Part shown: positions 14,868 to 24,288 of the stretch, in pieces | How the letters are laid out: every line of letters begins with the position of its first letter | Numbering within the stretch: the stretch's first letter is position 1 | Origin: an uncultured Riemerella sp. | GTDB lineage: Bacteria > Bacteroidota > Bacteroidia > Flavobacteriales > Weeksellaceae | Direction of reading: 5' to 3' | DNA: 37,500 nucleotides | Assembly (NCBI GenBank): GCA_938037185.1 | Contig: CALHQK010000037.1 | Span: forward strand, 1 to 37,500 | Program-made: the position numbers and the translations under genes | The notes under the pieces: model-generated | Seen by the model: only the letters and a program-made list of their open reading frames with translations | Told to the model about the DNA's origin: nothing | Database searches by the model: none

Positions 14868-16385
14868 ATGGAGAAGATAAAAAATAACCCTAAAATAATG
14901 CGTGCATGGGCAGTCTATGACTGGGCAAATTCGGTTTATTCTTTGGTAATAACTTCTACGATATTTCCTATTTACTATTCTATTCTGACGACAGCTTATC
15001 AGAAAAACGAATTTGTGGAGGAAACAGGAAAATGGATAAAAGTCCCTGTGCGGAATATGATTTCGTTTTTTGGAAAGCAGTATGAACCGGATGCAGTCTA
15101 TGGATATTCGCTGACATTATCATTTTTCATCGTGGTTATCCTTACGCCTATTTTGTCTTCTTTGGCGGATATTATTGGAAATAAAAAATCTTTTTTACAG
15201 TTTTTCTGTTACCTCGGTGCTACATCTTGTATGGGGTTGGCGCTTTTTGTGAATATGAAAACGGTGTATTTAGGTTTGCTCTTTAGCGTTACTGCGAGTA
15301 TTGGTTTCTGGGGGAGTTTGGTTTTTTATAATTCATTTTTGCCTGATATTGCTACGAAAGATAAACAAGATGCATTGTCCGCAAAGGGCTATGTTTATGG
15401 TTATATAGGCTCTGTCGTGCTGGTGATTATCTGTCTGTTACTTATTCAGGTTTTAGCGGAAACAAGTAAGCAGGCGCTGTTTTATACGAGGGTAAGTTTC
15501 TTGCTTACAGGGGCTTGGTGGTTTGGCTTTTCGCAATATACATTTAAGCACCTGCCAAAATTTGGTGAGGTTAAAGAACAGTTGCCAAAGGATTTGGTAC
15601 TATTGAATTTTAAAAATATTTTTTCGGCTCATAAAGAAAATGGCGGCTGGCTGGAAGTGGTGAAAGATAATGTGAAATTTTATGTAGAAATTGTAAAACA
15701 GAGCTTCAGAGAGCTTTATAAAATAGGCAAAGAACTTTTCAAAACAGCGAATTTAAAATTCTTTTTGTCAAGTTTTTTCTTTTACAGCGTCGGGATGCAA
15801 ACGATTTTCCTAATGGCAACTTTATTTGGGAAAAGTGAAATAAACTTAGAAGAAGGAAAACTGATAGCAACTCTGTTAATCATTCAGATAGAAGCGATTA
15901 TCGGGGCGGTTATATTTTCAAGATTGTCTAAAAGAATAGGAAACAAGAATGTAATCAGTATCACGGTTTTCCTTTGGATAGTGGTCTGTGTGTGGGCTTA
16001 TTTCCTTAATAAAGCCAATCCTAATGTAGAATATCACTTCTATGCAGTAGCTGGGCTGGTAGGCTTGGTAATGGGAGGGTTACAGGCGATGTCCCGCTCT
16101 ACTTATAGCAGGCTTTTGCCAGAGAATAGTATGGATAATACTACATTTTTTAGTTTTTATGATGTATTAGAAAAAATAGCCATAATGATGGGAACGCTCA
16201 TATTTTCTTTTATTATTGATAAATATGATGTGATAAAGAATTGTTTTGCTCAAGTAGATATTGTCTTGCCGTCAGCGGCAGGGATGCGCTTTGCGGCGTT
16301 TTTTATGGGTGTTTTCTTTTTCGTGGGTCTTGTCTTGATAAGATTCGTGAAACTGCGGGTGATGGAAGAAAAAGAAATTTTGTAA
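14868..16385 (+). CDS. UMF1-type MFS transporter
   Basis: The 505-residue polytopic protein begins with RAWAVYDWANSVYSLVITST, the typical start of the UMF1/Atg22-like MFS group, and has about 12 hydrophobic segments with a large central loop (~240-290). The C-terminal half contains GLVMGGLQAMSRSTYSRLLP, the equivalent of the MFS signature loop in this group. These proteins sit in the inner membrane; substrates are unknown, though fungal Atg22 exports amino acids. It is 65 bp after the SanA-like gene and 15 bp before the first capsule gene, so it may be co-transcribed with the polysaccharide locus without belonging to it functionally. Confidence 0.85.
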   Translation: MEKIKNNPKIMRAWAVYDWANSVYSLVITSTIFPIYYSILTTAYQKNEFVEETGKWIKVPVRNMISFFGKQYEPDAVYGYSLTLSFFIVVILTPILSSLADIIGNKKSFLQFFCYLGATSCMGLALFVNMKTVYLGLLFSVTASIGFWGSLVFYNSFLPDIATKDKQDALSAKGYVYGYIGSVVLVIICLLLIQVLAETSKQALFYTRVSFLLTGAWWFGFSQYTFKHLPKFGEVKEQLPKDLVLLNFKNIFSAHKENGGWLEVVKDNVKFYVEIVKQSFRELYKIGKELFKTANLKFFLSSFFFYSVGMQTIFLMATLFGKSEINLEEGKLIATLLIIQIEAIIGAVIFSRLSKRIGNKNVISITVFLWIVVCVWAYFLNKANPNVEYHFYAVAGLVGLVMGGLQAMSRSTYSRLLPENSMDNTTFFSFYDVLEKIAIMMGTLIFSFIIDKYDVIKNCFAQVDIVLPSAAGMRFAAFFMGVFFFVGLVLIRFVKLRVMEEKEIL

Positions 16386-16400
16386 TTAATTGTTTATCTG

Positions 16401-18326
16401 ATGTTTAAAAATATTATTAAAAAAACACTTAGCGGGGATAATTATCTTCGGGTTTCCAGCCTGAGGTATCTGCCGCGTTGGCTAGTTTTTATAATAGATA
16501 TATTTTTGATTTTTAGCTCTTTACAGCTTTCTAATTTTGTTTTGAGAGAGTATTTTCCTCAGCTTGTAGGAGTGGAAAAGGTATGGATATATGCTTTTGT
16601 TCTGGGGGTAAATGTTTTCTATATGTATGTGTTTAAGACCTTTGCAGGAGTTATAAGGCACTCTACTTATATAGATTTTAACAAAATATTTCTTTCTTCT
16701 GTCAGTACATTTTTTACATTAGCCATTATAAAATATCTGTCCAGATGGCTCGGAATGCCTATTTATGGACTTCTTATACCGCCGTTATTTTTGTACAGCG
16801 TGATTTCTATACTGGTTTTGGTGTTTTTCAGAATAGTGGTAAAACAGGCTTTTATTTTATTAAAGGAAGTTTCCCAAAGCATGTCTAAAAGTAAAATATT
16901 AGTTTTAGGAACATCGGATGAGGCAGTGGCTATCGCGGGAGCAGTGATAGAAAACGCAAAAATACCTTATGAAGTAGTAGGTTTTTTAACTAAAAAATAC
17001 AAAGCTGATAATATAAAATTACTGGGGAAAGATATTTTCACAGATATTGATATCAAAAATAGCGATAAACAAACCTTCGGTGTAGATGGAGTTTTAATGA
17101 TAAAAGAAGCTTTAACCAAGGAAGAAATAGAATATTGGGTAAATCTACTGATTGAAAAGAATATCAGAATATACAAATCTCCTAATATACAGAAACTTAG
17201 AGAGGGTAACTCTAAACAAGCCTTTCATAATCTGAAAATAGAAGATTTGCTCAGTAGAAAACCAATCAGCATAGAAAATGAGGAAGTTAGAAATCTGCAC
17301 CTTGGGAAATCTATTTTAGTAACAGGAGGTGCAGGCTCTATAGGAAGCGAGATTGTAAGGCAGGTAAGCCTTCTGAAGCCTTCAAAAATAGTGATATTAG
17401 ACCAAGGAGAAACGCCGCTGCACAACATCGGTTTAGAAGTGAAGGAAGCCTTTCCAGAGGTGGATTTCCGATTTATACTTGCCGATATTTCCAATAGAAA
17501 TAAGATGGAGCGTGTTTTTTCTGAACATCATTTCTCTATTGTTTATCATGCGGCGGCATACAAGCATGTCCCTCTTGTAGAGGACAATCCAGCAGAGGGA
17601 GTTCGGGTTAATATTTTAGGAAGTAAGAATTTAGCGGAGCTTTCGTCCAAATTCGGAGTGGAGCGTTTTGTGATGATTTCTACTGACAAAGCAGTAAATC
17701 CTACCAATGTAATGGGGGCAACCAAGAGGGTGGCAGAACTTTTTGTCCAGTCTTTACAGAATGTAGAAGGTAATAAAACGAAGTTCATCACTACAAGGTT
17801 TGGTAATGTACTGGGTTCCAACGGTTCTGTGATTCCAATATTTCAAAAACAAATAGAAAATGGAGGGCCTGTTACCATCACACACCCTGAAATTACCCGA
17901 TATTTTATGACCATTCCAGAGGCCTGCGAACTGGTTTTACAAGCTGGAACTATGGGGCAGGGCGGGGAAGTCTATGTTTTTGATATGGGAGAGCCCGTTA
18001 AAATTATAGATTTAGCCAAGCGGATGATAAGGCTTTACGGGCTGGAAACAGGGATAGACATTCAGTTGAAAATTACTGGGCTCAGACCTGGTGAAAAACT
18101 GTATGAAGAGTTATTAAGTGATGATGCAAAAACCCTTGCAACCCACCACGAAAAAATTATGATTTCCAAAGATTCTGCGATGGATTTCAGCAGAATTAAT
18201 ACTCTTACAGAACAGGTTATCCAGAAGGCAAAATCTGGCGATAATGAAGAAATAGTAAGTCTTCTGAAAGATATTGTTCCTGAGTTTAAAAGTAATAATT
18301 CCGTATTTGAGGTTTTAGACCGATAA
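16401..18326 (+). CDS. WbpM/PglF/CapD-type UDP-HexNAc 4,6-dehydratase
   Basis: The 641-residue membrane enzyme has four N-terminal transmembrane helices (~15-150), a first Rossmann domain (KILVLGTSDEAVAI, ~165-180), and a catalytic SDR domain with VTGGAGSIGSEIVRQ from residue 307. Its active site reads ISTDKAVNPTNVMGATK; the usual Tyr of YxxxK is Met (M438, K442), as is normal in the WbpM/FlaA1 family. Members convert UDP-GlcNAc to UDP-2-acetamido-2,6-dideoxy-4-hexulose, the branch point for QuiNAc, FucNAc and bacillosamine-type sugars. It is the first gene of the polysaccharide locus. The aminotransferase (36128) and the SDR reductase (34081) at the far end are plausible users of its product. 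Confidence 0.9.
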   Translation: MFKNIIKKTLSGDNYLRVSSLRYLPRWLVFIIDIFLIFSSLQLSNFVLREYFPQLVGVEKVWIYAFVLGVNVFYMYVFKTFAGVIRHSTYIDFNKIFLSSVSTFFTLAIIKYLSRWLGMPIYGLLIPPLFLYSVISILVLVFFRIVVKQAFILLKEVSQSMSKSKILVLGTSDEAVAIAGAVIENAKIPYEVVGFLTKKYKADNIKLLGKDIFTDIDIKNSDKQTFGVDGVLMIKEALTKEEIEYWVNLLIEKNIRIYKSPNIQKLREGNSKQAFHNLKIEDLLSRKPISIENEEVRNLHLGKSILVTGGAGSIGSEIVRQVSLLKPSKIVILDQGETPLHNIGLEVKEAFPEVDFRFILADISNRNKMERVFSEHHFSIVYHAAAYKHVPLVEDNPAEGVRVNILGSKNLAELSSKFGVERFVMISTDKAVNPTNVMGATKRVAELFVQSLQNVEGNKTKFITTRFGNVLGSNGSVIPIFQKQIENGGPVTITHPEITRYFMTIPEACELVLQAGTMGQGGEVYVFDMGEPVKIIDLAKRMIRLYGLETGIDIQLKITGLRPGEKLYEELLSDDAKTLATHHEKIMISKDSAMDFSRINTLTEQVIQKAKSGDNEEIVSLLKDIVPEFKSNNSVFEVLDR

Positions 18327-18333
18327 AGATGTG

Positions 18334-18341
18334 TATATTTG
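18334..18341 (+). promoter_or_regulatory. Possible -7 promoter element before the wza-like gene
   Basis: TATATTTG fits TAnnTTTG and lies 20 bp before the ATG at 18361. TTTG at 18306-18309 is 24 bp upstream, slightly too far for the usual spacing. It could supply an internal promoter for the export and assembly genes. Confidence 0.4.
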
Positions 18342-18360
18342 TAAAATTAAAATAAATTTA

Positions 18361-19152
18361 ATGAAGAAAGCAGTTTTATTTTTAATTATGGTAATATTTC
18401 TGAGTTCATGCAGAAATCAGCATATTAATTATTTAAAAAATATCCAAGAAGTAGCACTCAAGACTTCTGCGGAGAATATGAAATCCACGATACAGACAGG
18501 TGACCAGCTCGCAATTTTAGTTACAGCTAAAGATATGGATGTAACTAAACCCTTTAACCAAAACTACTCTTCGGGAGAAGTTTCGCAGTATACTCTGTCA
18601 AGCGGAAATCTCCAGACAAAGGCTGCTGATGCGGTGTCTGGGCCTACCTATATAGTGGATACCAATGGCGATATAGACTTTCCTGTGATAGGGAAAATAA
18701 ATACCAAAGGAAAAACTACCGAAAATCTGAAAGCAGAACTTCAGGAAAAACTTGCCCAGTACATTAAAAATCCGATGGTGAATATCAGAATTGCTAATTA
18801 TAAAATAGTAATCATGGGTGAAGTAAATAAACCAGGAACTTACCAAATCCCTGATGGACAGGCTACGGTTCTTTCCGCTTTAGGGCTAGCAGGAGACCTT
18901 ACCATCTACGGACTGAGAAAAGAAGTGCTGCTTGTAAGAAATATAGACGGGCAGATTACTACGCATAAAATAGACCTCACAGATGCTAATTTTATAAATT
19001 CGCCTTATTATTATTTAAAACAAAATGATGTGATTGTAGTTCCAGCCAATAAAACCAAAGAAACCTCATCTTTATTTGGTCCTCAGGCGGGAGTTTATAT
19101 TTCGGTGGCATCTATCATTGTGACAATTTTGGCATTGGTAATTAGAAAATAA
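18361..19152 (+). CDS. wza: Wza-like polysaccharide export lipoprotein
   Basis: The 263-residue protein begins with a lipoprotein signal, lipobox LSSC with C17 as the lipidated residue. It then carries a polysaccharide export (Poly_export) domain: IQTGDQLAILVTAKD near residue 45, YIVDTNGDIDFPVIGKI around 95, and an SLBB-like segment VNKPGTYQIPDGQATVLSAL around 150. The last ~20 residues form a hydrophobic helix (VYISVASIIVTILALVI), probably an outer-membrane span as in Wza. The family forms the outer-membrane channel for capsule or exopolysaccharide. I chose ATG at 18361; an upstream GTG adds ten residues with no signal-peptide character. It is followed 13 bp later by the Wzc-like kinase, its usual partner. 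Confidence 0.9.
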   Translation: MKKAVLFLIMVIFLSSCRNQHINYLKNIQEVALKTSAENMKSTIQTGDQLAILVTAKDMDVTKPFNQNYSSGEVSQYTLSSGNLQTKAADAVSGPTYIVDTNGDIDFPVIGKINTKGKTTENLKAELQEKLAQYIKNPMVNIRIANYKIVIMGEVNKPGTYQIPDGQATVLSALGLAGDLTIYGLRKEVLLVRNIDGQITTHKIDLTDANFINSPYYYLKQNDVIVVPANKTKETSSLFGPQAGVYISVASIIVTILALVIRK

Positions 19153-19165
19153 ATAATTTAGAATA

Positions 19166-21526
19166 ATGGATAATTCACAAGAATTACAAGAGAAAGATAT
19201 TAATATCCGAGAACTTATAAAGCCTTATTTAGATAGGTGGCTGTGGTTTGTAGTTGGGGCTTTCCTAGCACTGCTTGGTGGATATTTGTTTATAAAACTG
19301 AGTACGCCTATATATAGAACAGAAACTACAATTTTGGTAAAAGATGCCAAAAATAACAAGCTCCCAGAAGGAGCTTCCGGTCTTTTTGATTTATCGGGAA
19401 TTGGAGGGATGAATGTAAACAGCATAGAAAATGAAATAGAAATTTTAAAATCTAAAAAGCTGATAGAACAGGTAGTGAAAGATTTAGGCCTCACAGCTGA
19501 GGTTTATCAAGAAGCTGCATTCACAAAAAAAGAACTTTATAAAGATACTTCGCCAGTTATCATAAATGTTATTGGAGAAAAAAAAGATGCCTCCGATGAG
19601 CAGAAAAAATTAGACATATTATTAGAAATAAAAGGGAACGAACTTATCCTTTCTTCTGATAAAATGCCGGATGTTATAAGGACTACTTATAACAAAACCA
19701 TCAGCCTGCCCAATGCGAATATTATCATTCAAAAAAATCCTGATTACAAAGGGGAAAAAATAGAAGAACTTTTACTGAAAGTATATAATACAGAGCGGAT
19801 TGTGAATTATTACCGAGAAATTCTTTCAATAGCACCGAAAGATAAAGATGCTACGGTAATCGGGATTACGCTTGACCTTCCTATAAAAGCCAAAACACAG
19901 GATTTTCTTAATAAATTGGTGGTCGTTTATAACCAAGATGCGATAAATGATAAAAATTCGGAATCAAAGAAAACCAAAGATTTTATTGATGAAAGAATAG
20001 CAATTATAGCCAAAGAACTTGGTGATGTAGAAAACGAAAAACAAAGTTTTAAAACTGAAAATCAAATCACTGATATTGCCACTGAAACTAAAATCAATTT
20101 AGAAACTAATGCTCAGGCAAGAGCCAGACAGCTGGAGGTTGATTCTCAATTGGAACTCACTAACGCCTTGATGGATTATCTTTCCAAACAAGGAGATTAT
20201 CAAATCCTGCCCAATAATATAGGGCTGAGTGATGCTTCAGCGGGAAATGTGATAAATTCTTATAATCAACTGATTATAGAAAGAAATCGCCTATTGGAAA
20301 ACTCTACCGCTCAAAACCCAGTGGTGATTGATATAACTAAAAAAATCAACTCCATGAGGTTTTCCGTAATGGAGACTTTGTCTAAGAATAGAACGGGACT
20401 GCAGTTAGAAAGAAATAAATACCTTGAAGAACAGGGAAAATTGATGAGCAGAATTTCAAAAGTTCCTACTCAAGAGAAATTATTTAGAAGTATAGAGCGG
20501 CAGCAGCAGATAAAAGAAAATCTTTATCTTTTATTATTACAAAAAAGGGAAGAAACTCAGCTTTCCCTCGCTGTTACAGCACCTAAGGCAAAAATAGTAG
20601 ATTATGCCCACAGCACAGAAAAGCCAGTAGCTCCTAAGAAGCTCATCATCATGCTGGCGGCTTTGCTTGTAGGTATTGTGCTTCCGTTTGGGGTGATTTA
20701 TATCAAAGAGCTTCTGGATAATAAGATAAAAACAAAACATGATATAGAGAAACTTTCCCAAACGGTGGTATTGGCAGAGCTTCCAAAAATAAGAAAAGGC
20801 GAGAGTGATATTGTAGGAAGAAATGACCTGTCGCCAATGGCAGAGGCTTTCAGGATTTTGATTACCAATATGAACTTTATGATTCCTAAGAAAGAAAAAG
20901 GAAAAGTGGTGTTTGTAACTTCTACAATAAAAGGCGAGGGAAAGACATTTGCATCGGTTAATCTTGCTTTAACGCTGGCTAATCCAAATCGTAAGGTAAT
21001 CATCATAGGTTCGGATATCAGAAACCCTCAGTTACAGAGGTATGATAAGAACAGCAGGATATATATGGGGCTCACGGAGTTTTTATATGATGAAAATGTT
21101 ACGCTTGATAAAATTATTCATCAGTCTAATATGAACCCTCATTTGGATGTGATTTATTCGGGGGCAATTCCTCCTAATCCAACGGAGCTTCTGACCAATG
21201 GGAGATATCAAGTTTTATTAGAAACATTGAAACCTCTTTACGATTATATTATAGTAGATACGGCACCTCTGATGCTTGTAACAGATACTTTCTTGTTTGC
21301 AGATTTGGCGGACACTACGCTTTATGTAACCCGCTCTAATTATACAGAGGAAAAACTTATAGATTTTGCTAATAAAAATATTAAGGCGAATAAAATTAAA
21401 AATGTAGGTTTTGTGCTTAATGATGTAAGTAAGAGTAATTTAGGTTATGGAAATAAATATGGTTACGGCTATGGTGCAAAGGAAAAAACGCTATTCGATA
21501 AAATAAAAAGTGTATTTAAAAGATGA
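19166..21526 (+). CDS. wzc: Wzc-like polysaccharide co-polymerase/BY-type tyrosine kinase
   Basis: The 786-residue protein has a Wzz-type chain-length domain between two transmembrane helices (~21-41 and ~491-514), with a long coiled periplasmic part between. The cytoplasmic kinase domain has Walker A STIKGEGKT (K593), a Walker A' region reading IIIGSDIRNP, and Walker B YIIVDTAP (D698). The C-terminus has a short tyrosine cluster (GYGNKYGYGYG), expected to be autophosphorylated. The first Asp of the textbook Walker A' motif is replaced by Gly. With Wza it would control chain length and export of a Wzy-dependent polymer. Its stop overlaps the next start by ATGA. Confidence 0.92.
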   Translation: MDNSQELQEKDINIRELIKPYLDRWLWFVVGAFLALLGGYLFIKLSTPIYRTETTILVKDAKNNKLPEGASGLFDLSGIGGMNVNSIENEIEILKSKKLIEQVVKDLGLTAEVYQEAAFTKKELYKDTSPVIINVIGEKKDASDEQKKLDILLEIKGNELILSSDKMPDVIRTTYNKTISLPNANIIIQKNPDYKGEKIEELLLKVYNTERIVNYYREILSIAPKDKDATVIGITLDLPIKAKTQDFLNKLVVVYNQDAINDKNSESKKTKDFIDERIAIIAKELGDVENEKQSFKTENQITDIATETKINLETNAQARARQLEVDSQLELTNALMDYLSKQGDYQILPNNIGLSDASAGNVINSYNQLIIERNRLLENSTAQNPVVIDITKKINSMRFSVMETLSKNRTGLQLERNKYLEEQGKLMSRISKVPTQEKLFRSIERQQQIKENLYLLLLQKREETQLSLAVTAPKAKIVDYAHSTEKPVAPKKLIIMLAALLVGIVLPFGVIYIKELLDNKIKTKHDIEKLSQTVVLAELPKIRKGESDIVGRNDLSPMAEAFRILITNMNFMIPKKEKGKVVFVTSTIKGEGKTFASVNLALTLANPNRKVIIIGSDIRNPQLQRYDKNSRIYMGLTEFLYDENVTLDKIIHQSNMNPHLDVIYSGAIPPNPTELLTNGRYQVLLETLKPLYDYIIVDTAPLMLVTDTFLFADLADTTLYVTRSNYTEEKLIDFANKNIKANKIKNVGFVLNDVSKSNLGYGNKYGYGYGAKEKTLFDKIKSVFKR

Positions 21527-22515
21527 AATTCAAAGAAAAATTAGAAAATAAAAAAATATTAGTCACTGGCGGCGCTGGTTTCATCGGTTCCAATTTAGTT
21601 GAAAAACTATTAGAATTAGGAGCTGTAGTTACAGTTTTGGACAACTTTGCTACGGGACATAGGCATAACATTGAGCCTTTTTTCAAAAATGAAAAATTTA
21701 CTTTGATTGAAGGTGATATTCGTGATTTAGAAACTTGTAAAAAAGCTTGTGATGGACAAGATTTCGTTCTGCACGAGGCTGCTCTTGGCTCTGTTCCTCG
21801 CTCTATTAATGATCCTATCACGAGCAATGATGTGAATGTGGGCGGTTTCCTAAATATGCTCGTAGCAGCCAGAGATGCAGGAGTAAAAAGACTTGTTTAT
21901 GCTGCCAGCTCCTCTACTTACGGCGACTCTACATCTTTGCCAAAAGTAGAAGACATCATCGGAAAACCACTTTCTCCATATGCTATCACAAAATATGTGA
22001 ATGAGCTTTATGCCGATGTTTTCAAAAGAGTTTATAATTTTGATACGATAGGTCTAAGATATTTTAATGTTTTTGGAAGAAGACAAGACCCAAATGGCGC
22101 TTATGCTGCGGTAATTCCAAAATTCGTAATCCAGCTAATCAACCACCAATCGCCAACTATAAATGGTGATGGTACCTATTCAAGGGATTTTACTTACATT
22201 GATAATGTAGTTCAGATGAATTTATTAGCCTTAATCACTGATAAAGAAGAGGCTCTAAATCAAATATATAACACAGCCGTGGGCGATAGAACAACCATCA
22301 AAGAAATGGCTGAACTGCTGAAAGAATACCTTTCTGCCTATGATAATGAAATTGCAAAAGTGGAAATTCTCCATGGTCCAAACAGACAGGGAGATGTTCC
22401 TCACTCATTGGCGAGTATAGAAAAAGCTCAAAAAAATCTAGGCTACCAGCCAAGCCATATCTTCGCGCAAGGTCTGAAAGAGGCTGTAGATTGGTATTGG
22501 GAAAATTTAAAATAA
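21523..22515 (+). CDS. wbpP: WbpP/TviC-type UDP-GlcNAc(A) 4-epimerase
   Basis: The 330-residue extended SDR has NAD-binding VTGGAGFIGSN (residues 14-24), the catalytic serine region AASSSTYGD and Y153xxxK157 (SPYAITKYVNELY). The stretches LHEAALGSVPRSINDPITSN and FNVFGRRQDPNGAYAAVIPK match the WbpP/TviC/Gne subgroup, which interconverts UDP-GlcNAc and UDP-GalNAc or the corresponding uronic acids. A WbpO/TviB-type dehydrogenase lies three genes downstream; together they can make UDP-GalNAcA as in Vi antigen and P. aeruginosa O6. The start overlaps the Wzc stop by 4 bp. Confidence 0.9.
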   Translation: MKFKEKLENKKILVTGGAGFIGSNLVEKLLELGAVVTVLDNFATGHRHNIEPFFKNEKFTLIEGDIRDLETCKKACDGQDFVLHEAALGSVPRSINDPITSNDVNVGGFLNMLVAARDAGVKRLVYAASSSTYGDSTSLPKVEDIIGKPLSPYAITKYVNELYADVFKRVYNFDTIGLRYFNVFGRRQDPNGAYAAVIPKFVIQLINHQSPTINGDGTYSRDFTYIDNVVQMNLLALITDKEEALNQIYNTAVGDRTTIKEMAELLKEYLSAYDNEIAKVEILHGPNRQGDVPHSLASIEKAQKNLGYQPSHIFAQGLKEAVDWYWENLK

Positions 22516-22516
22516 A

Positions 22517-23503
22517 ATGAAAACCGGTAAATTTGTAATTTCTTTGGATTTCGAGCTTATGTGGGGAGTTCGGGATGAAAGAACCATTCAAGATTATGGG
22601 CAGAACATTCTGAATGTCCATAAAGTAATTCCTCAAACGCTGGAATTATTTAGAAAATATGCTGTTTGCGGTACTTTTTCTACTGTTGGTTTTCTTTTTT
22701 TCAAGACCAAAGAAGAATTATTGGCGAATTTACCTTCTATCAAACCTCAATACGAAGACAAATCGCTTTCGCCCTACGAAAACTCTTATTTCGAGAGTCT
22801 GGGCAGTGATTTTAACCAAGATAAATATCATTTTGCTCCACTGCTCATCGATGAAATCAAAAAATATCCTGAGCAGGAAATCGGCACCCACACTTTTTCC
22901 CATTACTATTGTTTAGAAAAAGGACAAACGCTGGAATCTTTCAGAGAAGATACCAGAATGGCAGTGCAGATAGCAAAAGAGCAGGGAATAGAGATAACAT
23001 CGCTGATTTTCCCACGAAACCAGTTCAATGACAAATACTTACAAGTATGCTCCGAGTTGGGAATTACTTGTTACAGAGGGAATGAACACTCTTGGTTGTA
23101 TAAAGCCAAAAGTGGTGAAAATGAAAGCCTGTTTCGGCGAGCTTTCAGGCTGATGGATTCTTACATCAATATTTCTGGACACAACTGTTATTCATACGGT
23201 TACATAAAAAAAGAAACCCCCATAAATATTCCATCAAGCCGTTTCTTGAGGCCATTTTCGCCGAAACTGAGTTTCTTGGAAAATTTAAGGCTAAGAAGAA
23301 TAAAGGAAAGCATGACCTTTGCTGCTAAAAACAATCTAACCTACCATTTATGGTGGCATCCTCATAATTTTGGGGCAAATATGGAGGAAAATTTCAAGTT
23401 TTTAGAGAAAATCCTGCAACATTATAAATTTTTAAATGAAAAGTATAATTTCCAAAGCTATACGATGAGTAGTTTGGCAGCAAAGATGAAAAATGAAGGA
23501 TAA
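22517..23503 (+). CDS. Polysaccharide deacetylase family protein (NodB-like)
   Basis: The 328-residue protein has the metal-dependent deacetylase motifs: ISLDFELMW (D11, with E13) and EIGTHTFSHYY (H125 and H129), the aspartate-histidine-histidine set of family CE4. A third conserved segment, LIFPRNQFN, follows, and TYHLWWHPHNFG near the C-terminus carries late motif histidines. There is no signal peptide or transmembrane helix, so it probably works in the cytoplasm on a nucleotide- or lipid-linked sugar, unlike exported chitin or peptidoglycan deacetylases. It begins 1 bp after the epimerase stop and overlaps the formyltransferase gene by 11 bp, which suggests the two act in succession. Confidence 0.88.
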   Translation: MKTGKFVISLDFELMWGVRDERTIQDYGQNILNVHKVIPQTLELFRKYAVCGTFSTVGFLFFKTKEELLANLPSIKPQYEDKSLSPYENSYFESLGSDFNQDKYHFAPLLIDEIKKYPEQEIGTHTFSHYYCLEKGQTLESFREDTRMAVQIAKEQGIEITSLIFPRNQFNDKYLQVCSELGITCYRGNEHSWLYKAKSGENESLFRRAFRLMDSYINISGHNCYSYGYIKKETPINIPSSRFLRPFSPKLSFLENLRLRRIKESMTFAAKNNLTYHLWWHPHNFGANMEENFKFLEKILQHYKFLNEKYNFQSYTMSSLAAKMKNEG

Positions 23504-24266
23504 AAAAATCGTTATTTTAGCGGGAAAGGGTGATTCCTCAAAAATCGTTTTCAATGCATTGGATAATCAATTCAGCATTGAAAAAATCATTGTGGAAGAC
23601 AAAGAAAACACCAAAAAATTTATCAAGAGAAGGATAAAAAGATTGGGTATTTTTACTGTTGTGGGACAGATTTTATTCCAGTTGATTATTGGGAGGTTTT
23701 TAGGCAGCACTTCTAAAAAGAGAAGAGATGAAATAATGAAGGCAAACGGTATGAATACTGCAAAAATTCCCAATGATAAAATGATAAATGTTTCATCTGT
23801 AAATTCAAAAAAAACTATAGAATTATTGAAGGAAATAAATCCTGATTTAGTCATTGTAAATGGGACAAGAATCATATCTGAAAAAGTGCTTTCTGCCGTA
23901 GAATGCCCTTTTATCAATACTCATGCGGGCATCACACCCAAATATAGAGGCGTTCATGGAGCCTATTGGGCATTGGTAAATAATGATGCTGAAAACAACG
24001 GTGTTACGGTGCACTTTGTAGATAAAGGAATAGACACAGGAAGCGTGATATACCAAGAAAATATCACAATCACAGAGCAGGATGATTTTTCAACTTATCC
24101 TCTTATCCAGCTGGCTAGCGGCATCAAACTGCTCACAAAAGCAATAGAAAACTTTTTCAATGGGACATTATCTTCCCAAAAAGAAAGAAATCTAGAATCT
24201 ATCCTGTGGTACCACCCTACTATATGGGGATATCTGTATCATAGAATTTTTAAAGGTGTAAAATAA
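23493..24266 (+). CDS. Formyltransferase family protein, probably a sugar N-formyltransferase
   Basis: The 257-residue protein contains the formyltransferase core: INTHAGITPKYRGVHG with N142 and H144, and VDKGIDTGSVIYQ with D181, the Asn-His-Asp triad that uses N10-formyl-tetrahydrofolate. The N-terminal half (IVILAGKGDSS, then a basic loop RRIKRLG) is the cofactor-binding part but shorter and more divergent than in methionyl-tRNA formyltransferase, and the tRNA-binding C-terminal domain is missing. In a polysaccharide locus the likely substrate is an amino sugar. Its start overlaps the deacetylase by 11 bp. Candidate acceptors are the amine exposed by that deacetylase or the 4-amine made by the aminotransferase at 36128. 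Confidence 0.82.
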   Translation: MKDKKIVILAGKGDSSKIVFNALDNQFSIEKIIVEDKENTKKFIKRRIKRLGIFTVVGQILFQLIIGRFLGSTSKKRRDEIMKANGMNTAKIPNDKMINVSSVNSKKTIELLKEINPDLVIVNGTRIISEKVLSAVECPFINTHAGITPKYRGVHGAYWALVNNDAENNGVTVHFVDKGIDTGSVIYQENITITEQDDFSTYPLIQLASGIKLLTKAIENFFNGTLSSQKERNLESILWYHPTIWGYLYHRIFKGVK

Positions 24267-24288
24267 ATAAAATATAAAAATATACAAT

